Part shown: positions 25,546 through 35,226 of the stretch, in pieces
Layout: the number at the start of each line of letters is the position of its first letter
Numbering within the stretch: position 1 is the first letter of the stretch
Assembly (NCBI RefSeq): GCF_021653975.1
Contig: NZ_JAJKFK010000003.1
Coordinates: 310,001 to 374,000, forward strand
Reading direction: 5' to 3'
DNA length: 64,000 bases
From: Amycolatopsis sp. GM8
GTDB taxonomy: Bacteria > Actinomycetota > Actinomycetes > Mycobacteriales > Pseudonocardiaceae
Notes under the pieces: model-generated
What the model was told of the DNA's origin: nothing
The model's input: the letters and a program-made list of their open reading frames with translations, nothing else
Databases searched by the model: none
Program-made: the position numbers and the translations under genes

Positions 25546-27407
25546 TGCTGCTCCTTCACGACGGCCAGCACGGCGCCCATATCGACCTGCTGACCGGTGG
25601 ACACCGGCAGGTCGGTGACGATCCCGTCGGCCGGTGCGGTGATCTTGTGTTCCATCTTCATGGCTTCCAGCCACAGCAAGGGATCCCCCGCCGCGACCGG
25701 GTCGCCCGCGGCGACGGCGATCCGCAGGACCGTGCCCGGCATCGGCGCCACGAGCGAGCCCGCGGCCAAGGCCGTACCGGGCTCGGTGAAGCGCGGGACG
25801 GGTTTCAGCGTGACCGGCCCGACGCACACCAGGCCCGGATACGTTGCCACCTCGAAGGTCCGGCGCACGCCCGCGACGTCGAGCACGACCCGCTCCGGCG
25901 TGGCGGAGACGAGCGTGATGTCACCGGCCTTGCCTTCGCGATACGCCACTGTGTACTCGCGATCGTCCACTGTGTACCGCTTGCACTGCGGTTGCGAGGG
26001 GACGTTGCGCCAGCCGCTGGGGAACCTCGTCCGGTTCGCGGCGGCACCGGCGAAGGCGGCGGCCGTGGCGGCGAGTTGTTCGTCACCCAGGGGTTTCGAC
26101 AACGTGGCGAGGCCGTGCCGGTCGAAGAACGCCGTGTCGATGTTCCCGGCGACGAATTCGGGATGCCGCAAGACGTTCACGAGTAGGTCGCGGTTGGTGC
26201 GCACGCCGTGGATCTTCGCGCCTTCCAATGCCGTCGCGAGCTTGCGTGCCGCTTCGGCCCGGCTGGGTGCCCAGGCGATGACCTTGGCCAGCATCGGGTC
26301 GTAGTGCACGCCGATCACCGAACCGTCTGCGACGCCACTGTCCACACGCACCTCACCGGACACGGAGAAGTGGTGCAGGGTGCCGGTCTGCGGCTGCCAG
26401 TCCGTGGCGGGATCCTCCGCGTAGAGCCGGACCTCGATCGCGTGTCCGGTCCACTGTGGAGGATCAGCGGGCAGCCGGTCGCCCTCGGCGATCCGGATCT
26501 GCAGCGCCACCAGGTCCAGCCCCGTGACCAGTTCGGTCACCGGGTGCTCGACCTGCAGGCGGGTGTTCATCTCCAGGAAGAAGAACTTCCCGTCGTTGGT
26601 GGCGAGGAATTCGACCGTGCCGGCGCCGACGTAGTCGATCGCGCTCGCGGCCTTGCGGGCTGCGTGGAACAACTCGGCGCGCATCGCGTCGTCGACGAGG
26701 GGTGATGGTGCCTCTTCGATGACCTTCTGGTGCCGCCGCTGGATCGAGCACTCGCGCTCCCCCACTGCCCAAACCGTGCCGTGGGTGTCGGCGAGCACCT
26801 GGACCTCGATGTGGCGTCCGGTTTCGAGGTAGCGCTCGCAGAACACGGTCGGATCGCCGAACGCCGAAGCCGCTTCGGCGCGAGCGCTTTCCACCGCGTC
26901 GGCCAGCTCGCTCAGCTCCCGTACGATCCGCATGCCGCGGCCGCCGCCTCCGGCGGAAGCCTTGACCAGCAGGGGAAGATCAGCCTCGGTCACCGTCGCG
27001 GGGTCCAGTTCGGACAGTACCGGCGCACCTGCGGCGGCCATGATTCGTTTGGACTCCACTTTGGACCCCATCACCTCGATCGCCGCCGGTGGCGGTCCGA
27101 TCCAGGTGAGCCCGGCGTCGAGCACCGCGTGGGCGAACCCGGCGTTCTCCGACAGGAAGCCATAACCGGGGTGCATGGCGTCGGCGCCGGTCGCTTTCGC
27201 CGCCGCCACAAGAAGATCTGCGCGCAGGTAGGTGTCCGAGGGCGCGTCGCCGGGCAGGCGGACCGCGGCATCGGATTCGTGGACGTGCGGGGCGCCGGCG
27301 TCCGCGTCGGAGAACACGGCCGCGCGGCCGATGCCCAGTTCGGCGCAGGTGCGGAACACCCGCCGGGCGATCTCGCCCCGGTTCGCGACCAGAATCGTGT
27401 GGATCAT
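25542..27407 (-). CDS. Acyl-CoA carboxylase alpha subunit (biotin carboxylase + BCCP)
   Basis: A 621-residue subunit. The biotin-carboxylase part (ILVANRGEIARRVFRT; ATP-grasp glycine loop SAGGGGRGMR; EMNTRLQVEHPVTE) covers residues 1-445. A linker domain follows, and the C-terminal biotinyl domain carries EAMKMEH, whose Lys is biotinylated. It carboxylates biotin with ATP and bicarbonate for the beta subunit 5 bp upstream. ATG 27407 follows GAGG. By context it belongs to the methylcrotonyl/geranyl-CoA carboxylase type (AtuF/LiuD); the exact acyl-CoA is not readable. Confidence 0.9.
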   Translation of the reverse strand: MIHTILVANRGEIARRVFRTCAELGIGRAAVFSDADAGAPHVHESDAAVRLPGDAPSDTYLRADLLVAAAKATGADAMHPGYGFLSENAGFAHAVLDAGLTWIGPPPAAIEVMGSKVESKRIMAAAGAPVLSELDPATVTEADLPLLVKASAGGGGRGMRIVRELSELADAVESARAEAASAFGDPTVFCERYLETGRHIEVQVLADTHGTVWAVGERECSIQRRHQKVIEEAPSPLVDDAMRAELFHAARKAASAIDYVGAGTVEFLATNDGKFFFLEMNTRLQVEHPVTELVTGLDLVALQIRIAEGDRLPADPPQWTGHAIEVRLYAEDPATDWQPQTGTLHHFSVSGEVRVDSGVADGSVIGVHYDPMLAKVIAWAPSRAEAARKLATALEGAKIHGVRTNRDLLVNVLRHPEFVAGNIDTAFFDRHGLATLSKPLGDEQLAATAAAFAGAAANRTRFPSGWRNVPSQPQCKRYTVDDREYTVAYREGKAGDITLVSATPERVVLDVAGVRRTFEVATYPGLVCVGPVTLKPVPRFTEPGTALAAGSLVAPMPGTVLRIAVAAGDPVAAGDPLLWLEAMKMEHKITAPADGIVTDLPVSTGQQVDMGAVLAVVKEQQ

Positions 27408-27412
27408 CGTCC

Positions 27413-29011
27413 TCACATCCGGAAGACGCCGAAGCCCTCGGCGCCCCTGATAGGTCCATTGTGGATGGCGGACAGGCTCATCCCGAGCACGGTCCTGGTG
27501 TCGCGGGGGTCGATGATGCCGTCGTCGTAGAGCATGCCGGACAGGAACATCGGCATCGACTCGGCCTCGATCTGCTGTTCCACCATCGCCCGCATCGCCT
27601 TGTCGCCGTCCTCGTCGTAGACCTGGCCGCGGTTCTCGGTCGCGGCCCGCGCGACGATCGAGAGCACCCCGGCCAGCTGCTGCGGGCCCATCACCGCGGA
27701 CTTCGCGCTCGGCCACGCGTAGAGGAACCGCGGCCCGTAGGCGCGCCCGCACATGCCGTAATGCCCGGCGCCGTAGGACGCGCCCATCAGCACGGACAGG
27801 TGCGGCACCTTCGAGTTGGACACCGCGTTGATCATCATCGCGCCGTGCTTGATGATGCCGGCCTGCTCGTATTCCTTGCCCACCATGTAACCGGTGGTGT
27901 TGTGCAGGAAGATCAGCGGGGTGTCGGTCTGGTTGGCCAACTGGATGAACTGGGTGGCCTTCTGCGACTCCTCACTGAACAGCACGCCTCGCGCGTTGGC
28001 GAGGATGCCGACCGGATAGCCGTGCAGGCTCGCCCAGCCGGTCACCAAACTGCTGCCGTACAAGGGTTTGAACTCGTCGAAGTCGGAGCCGTCGACGATC
28101 CGGGCGATCACCTCGCGCGGATCGAACGGCACCTTGAGATCACCGGGCACGATGCCGACGAGGTCCCCGGGGTCGTGCACCGGTTCGTCGTACGCCGATT
28201 TCGGGCCGGGGCCGAGCTTGTGCCAGTTGAGCCGCTTGACGATGCTGCGGCCGAGCCGGATCGCGTCGTGCTCGTCGAGCGCGAGATAGTCCGCGAGACC
28301 CGAGGTGCGGGCGTGCATTTCCGCGCCGCCCAGGGATTCGTCGTCGGACTCCTCACCGGTGGCCATCTTCACCAGCGGCGGCCCGCCGAGGAACACCTTC
28401 GCCCGTTCCTTGACCATCACCACGTAGTCGGACATGCCGGGCAGGTACGCGCCGCCCGCGGTGGAGTTCCCGAACACGAGCGCGACCGTGGGGATCCGCT
28501 CGGCGGAGGCGTTGGTCAGGTTCCGGAAGGTCCGCCCGCCCGGGATGAAGATCTCCTTCTGGGTGGGCAGGTCGGCGCCGCCGGACTCGACGAGGTTGAT
28601 CGTCGGCAGCCGGTTCTCGGCCGCGATCTCGGCCGCCCGTAAGCCTTTCTTGAGGCTGGACGGGTTGCTCGCGCCGCCCTTCACCGTGGGGTCGTTGGCG
28701 ACGATCATGCACTCGACGCCCTCGACGGTGCCGATGCCCGTGACGACGCTGCCGCCGACGTGGTAGTCGGTGCCCCACGCGGCGAGCGGGGACAGCTCCA
28801 GGAACGGCGAGTCCTCGTCGAGCAGCAGCTCGATCCGTTCGCGGGCAAGGAGTTTGCCGCGCTTGCGGTGCCGTTCGACGTACTTCTCGCCGCCGCCGGC
28901 GATGGCCTTGGCGTGCTCGGCCGCCAGGTCGGCGAGCTTGGCCAGCATCGCCTCGCGGTTGGCCGCGAACTCCGCACCCGTGGAGTCCACTGTGGATCGG
29001 ATGACGCTCAA
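27413..29011 (-). CDS. Acyl-CoA carboxylase beta subunit (carboxyltransferase)
   Basis: A 532-residue crotonase-fold carboxyltransferase. The N-half motif CMIVANDPTVKGG and GNSTAGGAYLPGMSDYVVMV, GGPPLVKMATGEE, and the C-half GASYGAGHYGMCGRAYGPRFLYAWP match methylcrotonyl/geranyl-CoA carboxylase beta subunits. The start is TTG at 29011, overlapping the TGA of the preceding dehydrogenase (TTGA), so it depends on coupling; no ATG/GTG fits the conserved N terminus. It works with the alpha subunit downstream. Confidence 0.9.
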   Translation of the reverse strand: MSVIRSTVDSTGAEFAANREAMLAKLADLAAEHAKAIAGGGEKYVERHRKRGKLLARERIELLLDEDSPFLELSPLAAWGTDYHVGGSVVTGIGTVEGVECMIVANDPTVKGGASNPSSLKKGLRAAEIAAENRLPTINLVESGGADLPTQKEIFIPGGRTFRNLTNASAERIPTVALVFGNSTAGGAYLPGMSDYVVMVKERAKVFLGGPPLVKMATGEESDDESLGGAEMHARTSGLADYLALDEHDAIRLGRSIVKRLNWHKLGPGPKSAYDEPVHDPGDLVGIVPGDLKVPFDPREVIARIVDGSDFDEFKPLYGSSLVTGWASLHGYPVGILANARGVLFSEESQKATQFIQLANQTDTPLIFLHNTTGYMVGKEYEQAGIIKHGAMMINAVSNSKVPHLSVLMGASYGAGHYGMCGRAYGPRFLYAWPSAKSAVMGPQQLAGVLSIVARAATENRGQVYDEDGDKAMRAMVEQQIEAESMPMFLSGMLYDDGIIDPRDTRTVLGMSLSAIHNGPIRGAEGFGVFRM

Positions 29012-30129
29012 GCCGTGTACCCCAATCGTTTCGCGGCCAGTCCGGTGAGGATCTCGTTGGTGCCGCCGCCGATGCCGAGGATGCGCACGTCGCGGTAGTG
29101 ACGCTCCACTTCGGACTCCCGCATGTACCCCAGTCCGCCGTGCAGCTGGACCGCCTCGTTCACCACCCACTCGGCCGCCTCGACCGCGCTGTTCTTGGCG
29201 AAGCACGCCTCGGCGATGACGTCCTCGCCTGCGACGTACCGTTCGGCGACGTGTCGGGTGTAGACCCGGGCGAGGTCGGTCCGCCGTGCCATGTCGACAA
29301 GTTTGTGCTGTACGACCTGACGCGAGATCAGGGGCCGCCCGAACGTCTCACGCAGGCGGCACCAGTCGAGCGTGAGGTCGAGGGCGCGCTGCGCGGTCGC
29401 GTAAGCCTGGACGGCGAGCGAGACACGCTCGGTGACGAACTGGGTGGCGATCTGGACGAACCCGCTCTTCTCCGGGCCCACGAGGTTCTCGACGGGGACG
29501 CGCGCGTCTACATAGGACAGTTCGGCGGTGTCCGAGCAGTGCCAGCCCATCTTCTCCAGGCCGCGGGTCACGGTGAAGCCCGGTGTGCCGCGCTCGACGA
29601 CCAGCAGCGAGATGCCGTGCGCGCCCGGCTCGCCGGTGCGGACGGCGGTGGTGACGAAGTCCGCCCGGCAGCCTGACGTGATGAACGTCTTGGCGCCGTT
29701 GACGATGTAGTGGTCGTCTTCACGGCGGGCCGTGGTGCGGATTCCGGCGACGTCCGAGCCGCCGCCGGGTTCGGTGATGGCGAGCGACCCGATCAGTTCC
29801 CCGTCGAGGGTGGGCCGCACCCAGCGGTCGATCTGGCGCTCGTCCCCGGCGGCGACGATATGCCGCAGCGCGATCCCGTTGGTCAGCAAGGACGCGACCA
29901 GCCCGCCGGACCCGCCCGCGTAGAGGATCTCCTCGGTCACGGTGATCGCGTCGAGGAAGGTACCGCCACCACCGCCCGCGGCTTCCGGGAACGAAACCCC
30001 GAGCAGGCCGATCTCCCCGGCCTTGCGATGCAGTTCGCGCGGCAGCTCGCCGGCGCGCTCCCACTCGTCGAGATGCGGCAGCACCTCGTGCTCGACGAAG
30101 CGCCGCACCAGCTTCCGCAACTCGTTCAC
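29008..30129 (-). CDS. Acyl-CoA dehydrogenase (IGGGT type)
   Basis: A 373-residue ACAD. SLAITEPGGGSDVAG, HYIVNGAKTFITSG and LRETFGRPLISRQVVQHKLVDMA are standard. At the C terminus LGIGGGTNEILTGLAAKRLG replaces YEGTNEI, the Glu becoming Gly, as in dehydrogenases whose base is on another helix (isovaleryl and citronellyl-CoA types). GTG 30129 overlaps the AtuA stop (GTGA). It probably supplies the unsaturated acyl-CoA for the carboxylase encoded next. Confidence 0.88.
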   Translation of the reverse strand: MNELRKLVRRFVEHEVLPHLDEWERAGELPRELHRKAGEIGLLGVSFPEAAGGGGGTFLDAITVTEEILYAGGSGGLVASLLTNGIALRHIVAAGDERQIDRWVRPTLDGELIGSLAITEPGGGSDVAGIRTTARREDDHYIVNGAKTFITSGCRADFVTTAVRTGEPGAHGISLLVVERGTPGFTVTRGLEKMGWHCSDTAELSYVDARVPVENLVGPEKSGFVQIATQFVTERVSLAVQAYATAQRALDLTLDWCRLRETFGRPLISRQVVQHKLVDMARRTDLARVYTRHVAERYVAGEDVIAEACFAKNSAVEAAEWVVNEAVQLHGGLGYMRESEVERHYRDVRILGIGGGTNEILTGLAAKRLGYTA

Positions 30130-31811
30130 AGCAGAACCTCGGGGATGTCGGCGAAGCGGGCGCGCAGCCATTCGCCGAACGCCTTGGCCTGCGGGTCGAA
30201 CCGGGCAGCCGACGCGACGCCCTCGCCGAGGAGCCCGGTCACCACGAAGTTGAGCGCACGCAAGTTGGGCAGCACATGGCGGCGCACTGGTAGCGACGCG
30301 GTCTCCGGCAGCAGACGCTGGAACTCTTCGACGGTCAGGAAATGCGCGAGCCAGCGCCACGCCTCGTCCGACCGGGCCCAGACGCCGAGGTTGGCGTCAC
30401 CGCCCTTGTCCCCGCTCCGCGCGCCCACGACGGAACCCAGCGGCGCCCGTTTCGCAGGTCCCGCCAACGGTTCCGGCAGTTCCGGATCGTCCACATCGAA
30501 CAGTTCCGTCGCCTCGGCGGCGGGCGCGATATCCACCCGCGAGCCGTCCGGCAGTACCGCGACATGCGGTACCAGCACGGAGTCCACAAAGGACGCGGTG
30601 TACGCGCCGTACGGGGATGCGTCGGAAGGTGGTGCGGTGACGTGGAATCCGGGATAACTCGCCAGTGCCAGCTCGATGGCGGCGCCGCTGAACGCGCGGC
30701 CGGCGATCTTCGGGTTCGCGTCCTTCACCGCACAGTGCAGCAGCGCACTCGCCCGCTCTTCGGTATCGGCGTCCTCGCGGTCCGTGCGAGCGAGGGTCCA
30801 CCGGATCTCGGCGGGCGGGTCGGCCGCCAGCGAAGCCTCCAGCTGCCGCCGGACGAGCGCCGCTTTCGCATCGATGTCGAGCCCGGTCAGCACGAACGTG
30901 GTCTCGTTGCGGAACCCGCCGAGCCGGTTGAGCGCGACCTTCAGCGTGGGCGGTGGCGCTTCGCCGCGGGCGCCGGTGATCCGCACCCGGTCCGGGCCAT
31001 CTTCTTGCAGGGCAACGGAATCGAAGCGGGCTGTCACGTCCGGCCCGGCGTAGCGCGCGCCGGTGATCTCGTACAGCAGCTGCGCGGTGACCGTCCCGAC
31101 GGTCACCGCTCCCCCGCTGCCCGGGTGCTTGGTGATCACGCTCGACCCGTCGGCCTCGATCTCGGCGATCGGGAAGCCGGGCGTGCCGAGGTCGTGTTCG
31201 GTGAAGAACGCGTAGTTGCCGCCGGTGGCCTGCGCGCCGCATTCGACGACGTGCCCGGCGACGACCGCGCCCGCCAGCGCGTCGTAGTCCTCGCGGCCCC
31301 AGCCGTAGTGCGCGGCGGCGGGCCCGACCACGAGCGAGGCGTCGGTGACGCGTCCGGTCACCACCACGTCGGCGTCCGCGTTCAGGCATTCGACGATGCC
31401 CCACGCGCCGAGATAAGCGTTGGCCGTCAAGGGTTCCCCGAGCTTGAGCTCGTCGGCGCGGGTCACCAGGTCGTCCCCTTCGACATGCGCGACAGCGACC
31501 TCGAGGCCGAGCTTGTCCGCTAGCTCGCGAATGGCGTCCGCGAGCCCGGCCGGGTTCAGCCCGCCCGCGTTCGTCACGATCTTGACGCCTTTTTCCCTGG
31601 CCAGGCCCAGGTTTTCTTCGAGCTGGCGCAGGAACGTCTTGGCGTAGCCCCGGTTCGCGTCCTTGAGCCGGTCACGCCCGAGGATCAGCATGGTCAGCTC
31701 GGCCAGGTAGTCCCCGGTGAGGTAGTCGAGCGAGCCACCGGTCAGCATCTCCCGGACGGCGGAGAACCGGTCGCCGTAGAAACCCGAAGCGTTGCCGACG
31801 CGCAGACTCAC
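30126..31811 (-). CDS. atuA: AtuA family protein (DUF1446, acyclic terpene utilisation)
   Basis: A 561-residue member of the AtuA/DUF1446 family. VRVGNASGFYGDR, LTGDYLAELTMLILGR, KIVTNAGGLNP and the C-terminal GARSGDKGGDANLGVWAR are its signatures. AtuA is needed for citronellol/geraniol catabolism in Pseudomonas, but its reaction is not established. GTG 31811 overlaps the previous stop by GTGA. Together with the carboxylase, two dehydrogenases and a hydratase it defines an Atu/Liu-like route for methyl-branched acyl-CoA. Confidence 0.88.
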   Translation of the reverse strand: MSLRVGNASGFYGDRFSAVREMLTGGSLDYLTGDYLAELTMLILGRDRLKDANRGYAKTFLRQLEENLGLAREKGVKIVTNAGGLNPAGLADAIRELADKLGLEVAVAHVEGDDLVTRADELKLGEPLTANAYLGAWGIVECLNADADVVVTGRVTDASLVVGPAAAHYGWGREDYDALAGAVVAGHVVECGAQATGGNYAFFTEHDLGTPGFPIAEIEADGSSVITKHPGSGGAVTVGTVTAQLLYEITGARYAGPDVTARFDSVALQEDGPDRVRITGARGEAPPPTLKVALNRLGGFRNETTFVLTGLDIDAKAALVRRQLEASLAADPPAEIRWTLARTDREDADTEERASALLHCAVKDANPKIAGRAFSGAAIELALASYPGFHVTAPPSDASPYGAYTASFVDSVLVPHVAVLPDGSRVDIAPAAEATELFDVDDPELPEPLAGPAKRAPLGSVVGARSGDKGGDANLGVWARSDEAWRWLAHFLTVEEFQRLLPETASLPVRRHVLPNLRALNFVVTGLLGEGVASAARFDPQAKAFGEWLRARFADIPEVLL

Positions 31812-32593
31812 CCGAACTGCCCCGCCTTCCGGCCGCCGCCCGCGGGCCCGGCGAAGGCCTGGGCTATCCGCAGCCATTCCTCTGCGTCCCCGCCCGTGGC
31901 CTCAAGGTCGGTGTCCGCGAGATTTCGCCGTTGCGTGACCACGAAACAGAAGTCGAGCGCGCTGCCCGTGACGCGCTGCCCGGCGTCCTCCGGCCCGAAC
32001 GTCAGCACCTCGCCATCCGGCATGCGCAGCTCCACCCGGAACTCCTCGGTGGGCGCGGCGAGCGAGTTCACGGCATAGGCGAAGTCACGCGTGCGCACGC
32101 CGAGCCGCGCGATGTGCCGGAGACTGCCGGCCGGCTCGTGCCGGAGGCCGAGCGCGTCGTGCACATCCTGCGAGTGCGCCCAGGTTTCCATCACGCGCGC
32201 GGTCACCATCGACGCCGCGCTCATCGGCGGCCCGTACCACGGGAACTTGGTGCCCGGCGGGGCTTCCAGCAACGCCTCGGCGAGCGCTTCCCGGCCGGCG
32301 CGCCACTGCGCGAGCAGTTCGTCCCGCGGGGTCCCGGCCCCTTCCCTGGCGGCCGCGTCGACGTAGTTCTCGCCGGTGGCGAGCGCCTCCTTGATCTCCG
32401 CCTGGAACTCGTCCGGGGTGCGCACGGCGATCAGCGACTTCGCGTCGGTCCACGCCAGATGCGCGATCTGGTGGGCGATCGTCCAGCCCTCGGCCGGGGT
32501 GGGCGTGGCCCAGTCCGCGCCGGCCACGATATCGTCGAGCGCCTGGCTTTCGGCCGCCAGATCGCCCAGGATCGGTCGCAGATCGACCACCAC
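31808..32593 (-). CDS. TIGR03084-type DinB-fold metal-binding protein
   Basis: A ~261-residue protein of the actinobacterial DinB/mycothiol family (TIGR03084). WATPTPAEGWTIAHQIAHLAWTD has the first metal His residues and METWAHSQDVHDALG the second cluster. It is first in the AtuA operon and a regular companion of AtuA genes in actinobacteria, so a step on a CoA ester or a thiol-dependent detoxification is plausible. The start is GTG 32593 (AGGGAGG 5 nt upstream) or GTG 32590. Confidence 0.75.
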   Translation of the reverse strand: MVVDLRPILGDLAAESQALDDIVAGADWATPTPAEGWTIAHQIAHLAWTDAKSLIAVRTPDEFQAEIKEALATGENYVDAAAREGAGTPRDELLAQWRAGREALAEALLEAPPGTKFPWYGPPMSAASMVTARVMETWAHSQDVHDALGLRHEPAGSLRHIARLGVRTRDFAYAVNSLAAPTEEFRVELRMPDGEVLTFGPEDAGQRVTGSALDFCFVVTQRRNLADTDLEATGGDAEEWLRIAQAFAGPAGGGRKAGQFG

Positions 32594-32641
32594 GTTCGCC
32601 TCCCTCACGCCTGCTGTGAGCGTGGCATCGCGGCCTGGAAA

Positions 32642-32659
32642 AATCAAGCGCGCTTGATT
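32642..32659. promoter_or_regulatory. Perfect 18-bp operator between AtuA operon and hydratase
   Basis: AATCAAGCGCGCTTGATT, fully self-complementary, between divergent starts at 32593 and 32685. This is the form of a TetR operator, most likely for the regulator at 23768 (last part of the left operon). Confidence 0.75.
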
Positions 32660-32684
32660 GTTTTGCTTGTCGAAGGAGACAGCC

Positions 32685-33503
32685 GTGGAGTACGCCGAGA
32701 TCGTCTACACCGTCGAGGACCGCATCGCCACGGTCAGCCTGAACAGGCCGGAAGCCCGCAACGGGTACACGATGCGGATGGCCGACGAGCTGGCGGACGC
32801 CTTCGACCGGGCGGACACCGACGAGAACGTCCGGGCGGTCGTCTTCACCGCCGAAGGCGACAACTTCTGTGTCGGCGCGGACCTTTCTCAGGGCGGGTTC
32901 GACTTCGACGCGGGCGACGGTGCGTGGCAGGAGCCCGCCGGCCGCTGCTCGAAACGCGTCTACCAGATGAACAAGCCGGTGATCACGGCGATCCGCGGGG
33001 CCGCGGTCGGCGCCGGGATCACGATCACGCTCGCCGCCGACTATCGGCTCGCCGCGACCGACGCCCGCTTCGGGTTCGTGTTCGGGCGGCGCGGCATCTT
33101 CCCGGAGGGCGGCTCGTCGTGGTTCCTCCCCCGGCTCGTCGGGCTCGGCACGGCACTGGACTGGATGGTCAGCGGCCGGGTCTTCGACGCGCGGGAGGCG
33201 AAGGCCGCGGGCCTGGTGCAGCAGGTGCACGAGCCGGAAGTGTTGCTGGACAAGGCTTACGAGCTGGCACGCGAGATCGCCGCCCGGGCGGCACCGGTGT
33301 CGGTCGCGGTCACGCGGCAACTGCTGTACCGGATGGCGGGCGCCGCGGCACCCGATTTCGAGCTGGAGTCGAAGCTCATCGCCGGGTTGCCACGGCACGC
33401 CGACGCGATCGAGGGCGTGCGGTCGTTCTTCGAGAAGCGGCCGCCGGACTTCCCGCTCCAGGTGAGCCGCGACCTGCCGCCGTACCTGCCGTGGCTGGAC
33501 TGA
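32685..33503 (+). CDS. Enoyl-CoA hydratase/isomerase
   Basis: A 272-residue crotonase. The oxyanion-hole regions GDNFCVGADLS and IRGAAVGAGITITLAADYRLAA are present, and GRRGIFPEGGSSWFLPRLVG carries the second active-site segment, with Glu present but a changed neighbourhood. In Atu/Liu clusters this hydratase adds water to the glutaconyl-CoA made by the carboxylase. GTG 32685 follows AAGGAGA. It is divergent from the AtuA operon, sharing an 18-bp palindrome. Confidence 0.87.
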   Translation: MEYAEIVYTVEDRIATVSLNRPEARNGYTMRMADELADAFDRADTDENVRAVVFTAEGDNFCVGADLSQGGFDFDAGDGAWQEPAGRCSKRVYQMNKPVITAIRGAAVGAGITITLAADYRLAATDARFGFVFGRRGIFPEGGSSWFLPRLVGLGTALDWMVSGRVFDAREAKAAGLVQQVHEPEVLLDKAYELAREIAARAAPVSVAVTRQLLYRMAGAAAPDFELESKLIAGLPRHADAIEGVRSFFEKRPPDFPLQVSRDLPPYLPWLD

Positions 33504-33573
33504 CAACGGGGCTTGCCAACCTCGGGCGCGCGGCGGGAACCTGAAAACCCAGGCGCTGCGAGGAGGGGGCCTC

Positions 33574-34998
33574 ATGAGCATCCGCGACCGGATCCCGCCT
33601 CTCACCGCGATCCCGCTGCCCGGATCCGTGGACCGGCGGTGGCTCGGGAAGCGGTGGCCGGTCCGCGAACTCGCCGCCCCACCGCCGGGCAGCGGCCTCG
33701 AGCCGGTGCTCGGCGACGCGGGCGCCCCGCTCATCGGGCACACGCTCGACTCTATGCGGTTCGGCGTCGACTTCGCGCTGCACCAGTACGAAACCTACGG
33801 CCCGGTGTCGTGGATGGGGTCGTTCGGCCAGCGGATCGTGGTGCTGTCCGGGCCCGAGGCCACCCAGGTCGCCCTGGTGAACAGGGACAAGGCCTTCTCA
33901 CAGGAGGGCTGGAAGTTCTTCATCGAACGGTTCTTCCACCGCGGCCTGATGCTGCTCGACTTCGAAGAGCACCACCTGCACCGGCGGATCATGCAGGAGG
34001 CGTTCACCCGCGACCGGCTCGCCGGGTACGCGCGGCAGTTCGCCCCCGTCCTGCGCGACGGCGTCGCACGGTGGGGCGACTCGACGCCACGGCTGTACTG
34101 GACGCTGAAACGCCTGACCCTCGACGTCGCCACGCACGTGTTCATGGACATGCCCAGCGGTGCCGACGCGAAGCGGATCAGCCGGGCGTTCGTCGACTCC
34201 GTGCGGGCGCCGACCGCCATCGTTCGGGCCCCGGTGCCGGGCGGGCGCTGGGCCGCCGGACTCGCCGGGCGGCGCACGCTGGAGCGCTACTTCGCCGAGT
34301 ACCTGCCCGCGAAACGCGGCGCCCCCGGCGACGACCTGTTCTCGGCGCTGTGCCACGCCACCGGCGAGGACGGCGAGCGGTTCAGCGACGCCGACGTCGT
34401 CAACCACATGATCTTCCTGATGATGGCCGCGCACGACACCACCACGATCACCAGCACGGCCGCCGCCTACCACCTGGCCAAGCACCCGGAATGGCAGGAG
34501 CGGGCCCGCGAGGAGTCGCGTGCGCTCGGCGACGATCCGCCGGACCTCGCCGCGCTGGACGGGCTGGAGACGCTGGACCTGGTGATCAAGGAGTCGCTCC
34601 GGCTGACCGCGCCGGTGCCCTCGCTCCCCCGCCAGGCCGTCCGCGACGTGGCGGTGCTCGGCCGCCATGTTCCGGCCGGCTCGCTGGTCAGCATCGCGCC
34701 GAACACCAACCACTACTCCCCCGCGCACTGGACCGACCCGCGCGCCTTCGACCCGGAGCGGTTCGCCGAAGGCCGGCGGGAGGACAAGTCCCACCGGTAC
34801 GCGTGGATGCCCTTCGGCGGCGGCGCGCACAAGTGCATCGGGCTGCACTTCGGGACGTTCGAGGTCAAGGCGCTGCTGCACGAGATGCTGCGCGCGTACC
34901 GGTGGTCCGTGCCCGAGGGCTACCGGCTGCGCTGGGACTACGTGTCCCTCCCGGTACCCGTCGACGGGCTCCCCGTGCGTCTTACCCGGAGCAGATGA
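33574..34998 (+). CDS. Cytochrome P450
   Basis: A 474-residue P450. The I-helix oxygen motif is AHDTTT, the K-helix ESLR and the heme loop FGGGAHKCIGLHF with its Cys ligand. The N terminus is soluble (no anchor), typical of bacterial P450s that take electrons from a ferredoxin. The FFHRGLMLLDFEEHHLHRRIMQEAF block recalls mycobacterial CYP136-type enzymes, a tentative similarity. It lies 70 bp after the enoyl-CoA hydratase and may oxidise the alkyl substrate that feeds the CoA pathway. Strong GAGGAGG upstream of ATG. Confidence 0.9.
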   Translation: MSIRDRIPPLTAIPLPGSVDRRWLGKRWPVRELAAPPPGSGLEPVLGDAGAPLIGHTLDSMRFGVDFALHQYETYGPVSWMGSFGQRIVVLSGPEATQVALVNRDKAFSQEGWKFFIERFFHRGLMLLDFEEHHLHRRIMQEAFTRDRLAGYARQFAPVLRDGVARWGDSTPRLYWTLKRLTLDVATHVFMDMPSGADAKRISRAFVDSVRAPTAIVRAPVPGGRWAAGLAGRRTLERYFAEYLPAKRGAPGDDLFSALCHATGEDGERFSDADVVNHMIFLMMAAHDTTTITSTAAAYHLAKHPEWQERAREESRALGDDPPDLAALDGLETLDLVIKESLRLTAPVPSLPRQAVRDVAVLGRHVPAGSLVSIAPNTNHYSPAHWTDPRAFDPERFAEGRREDKSHRYAWMPFGGGAHKCIGLHFGTFEVKALLHEMLRAYRWSVPEGYRLRWDYVSLPVPVDGLPVRLTRSR

Positions 34999-35226
34999 CC
35001 GGCGCGGAAACGGGCGAGCCGCGGCAGGACGCGCCCTGGCACGTCGGGGCGAATCCTCACGAAAAGTGATCGCGTTTACACTGATCATCACTCGTTCAGC
35101 CGGTAGACAGTGTCAGTTCGAGATGATGGCGTGACATGACTCCGGGCAGGCACCGGACCGGCGGGGGCACGCGAGCGCCCCTGTCATGGCTGACCTGGCT
35201 TTTGTCCACTCAACAAGAGGTGAAGC

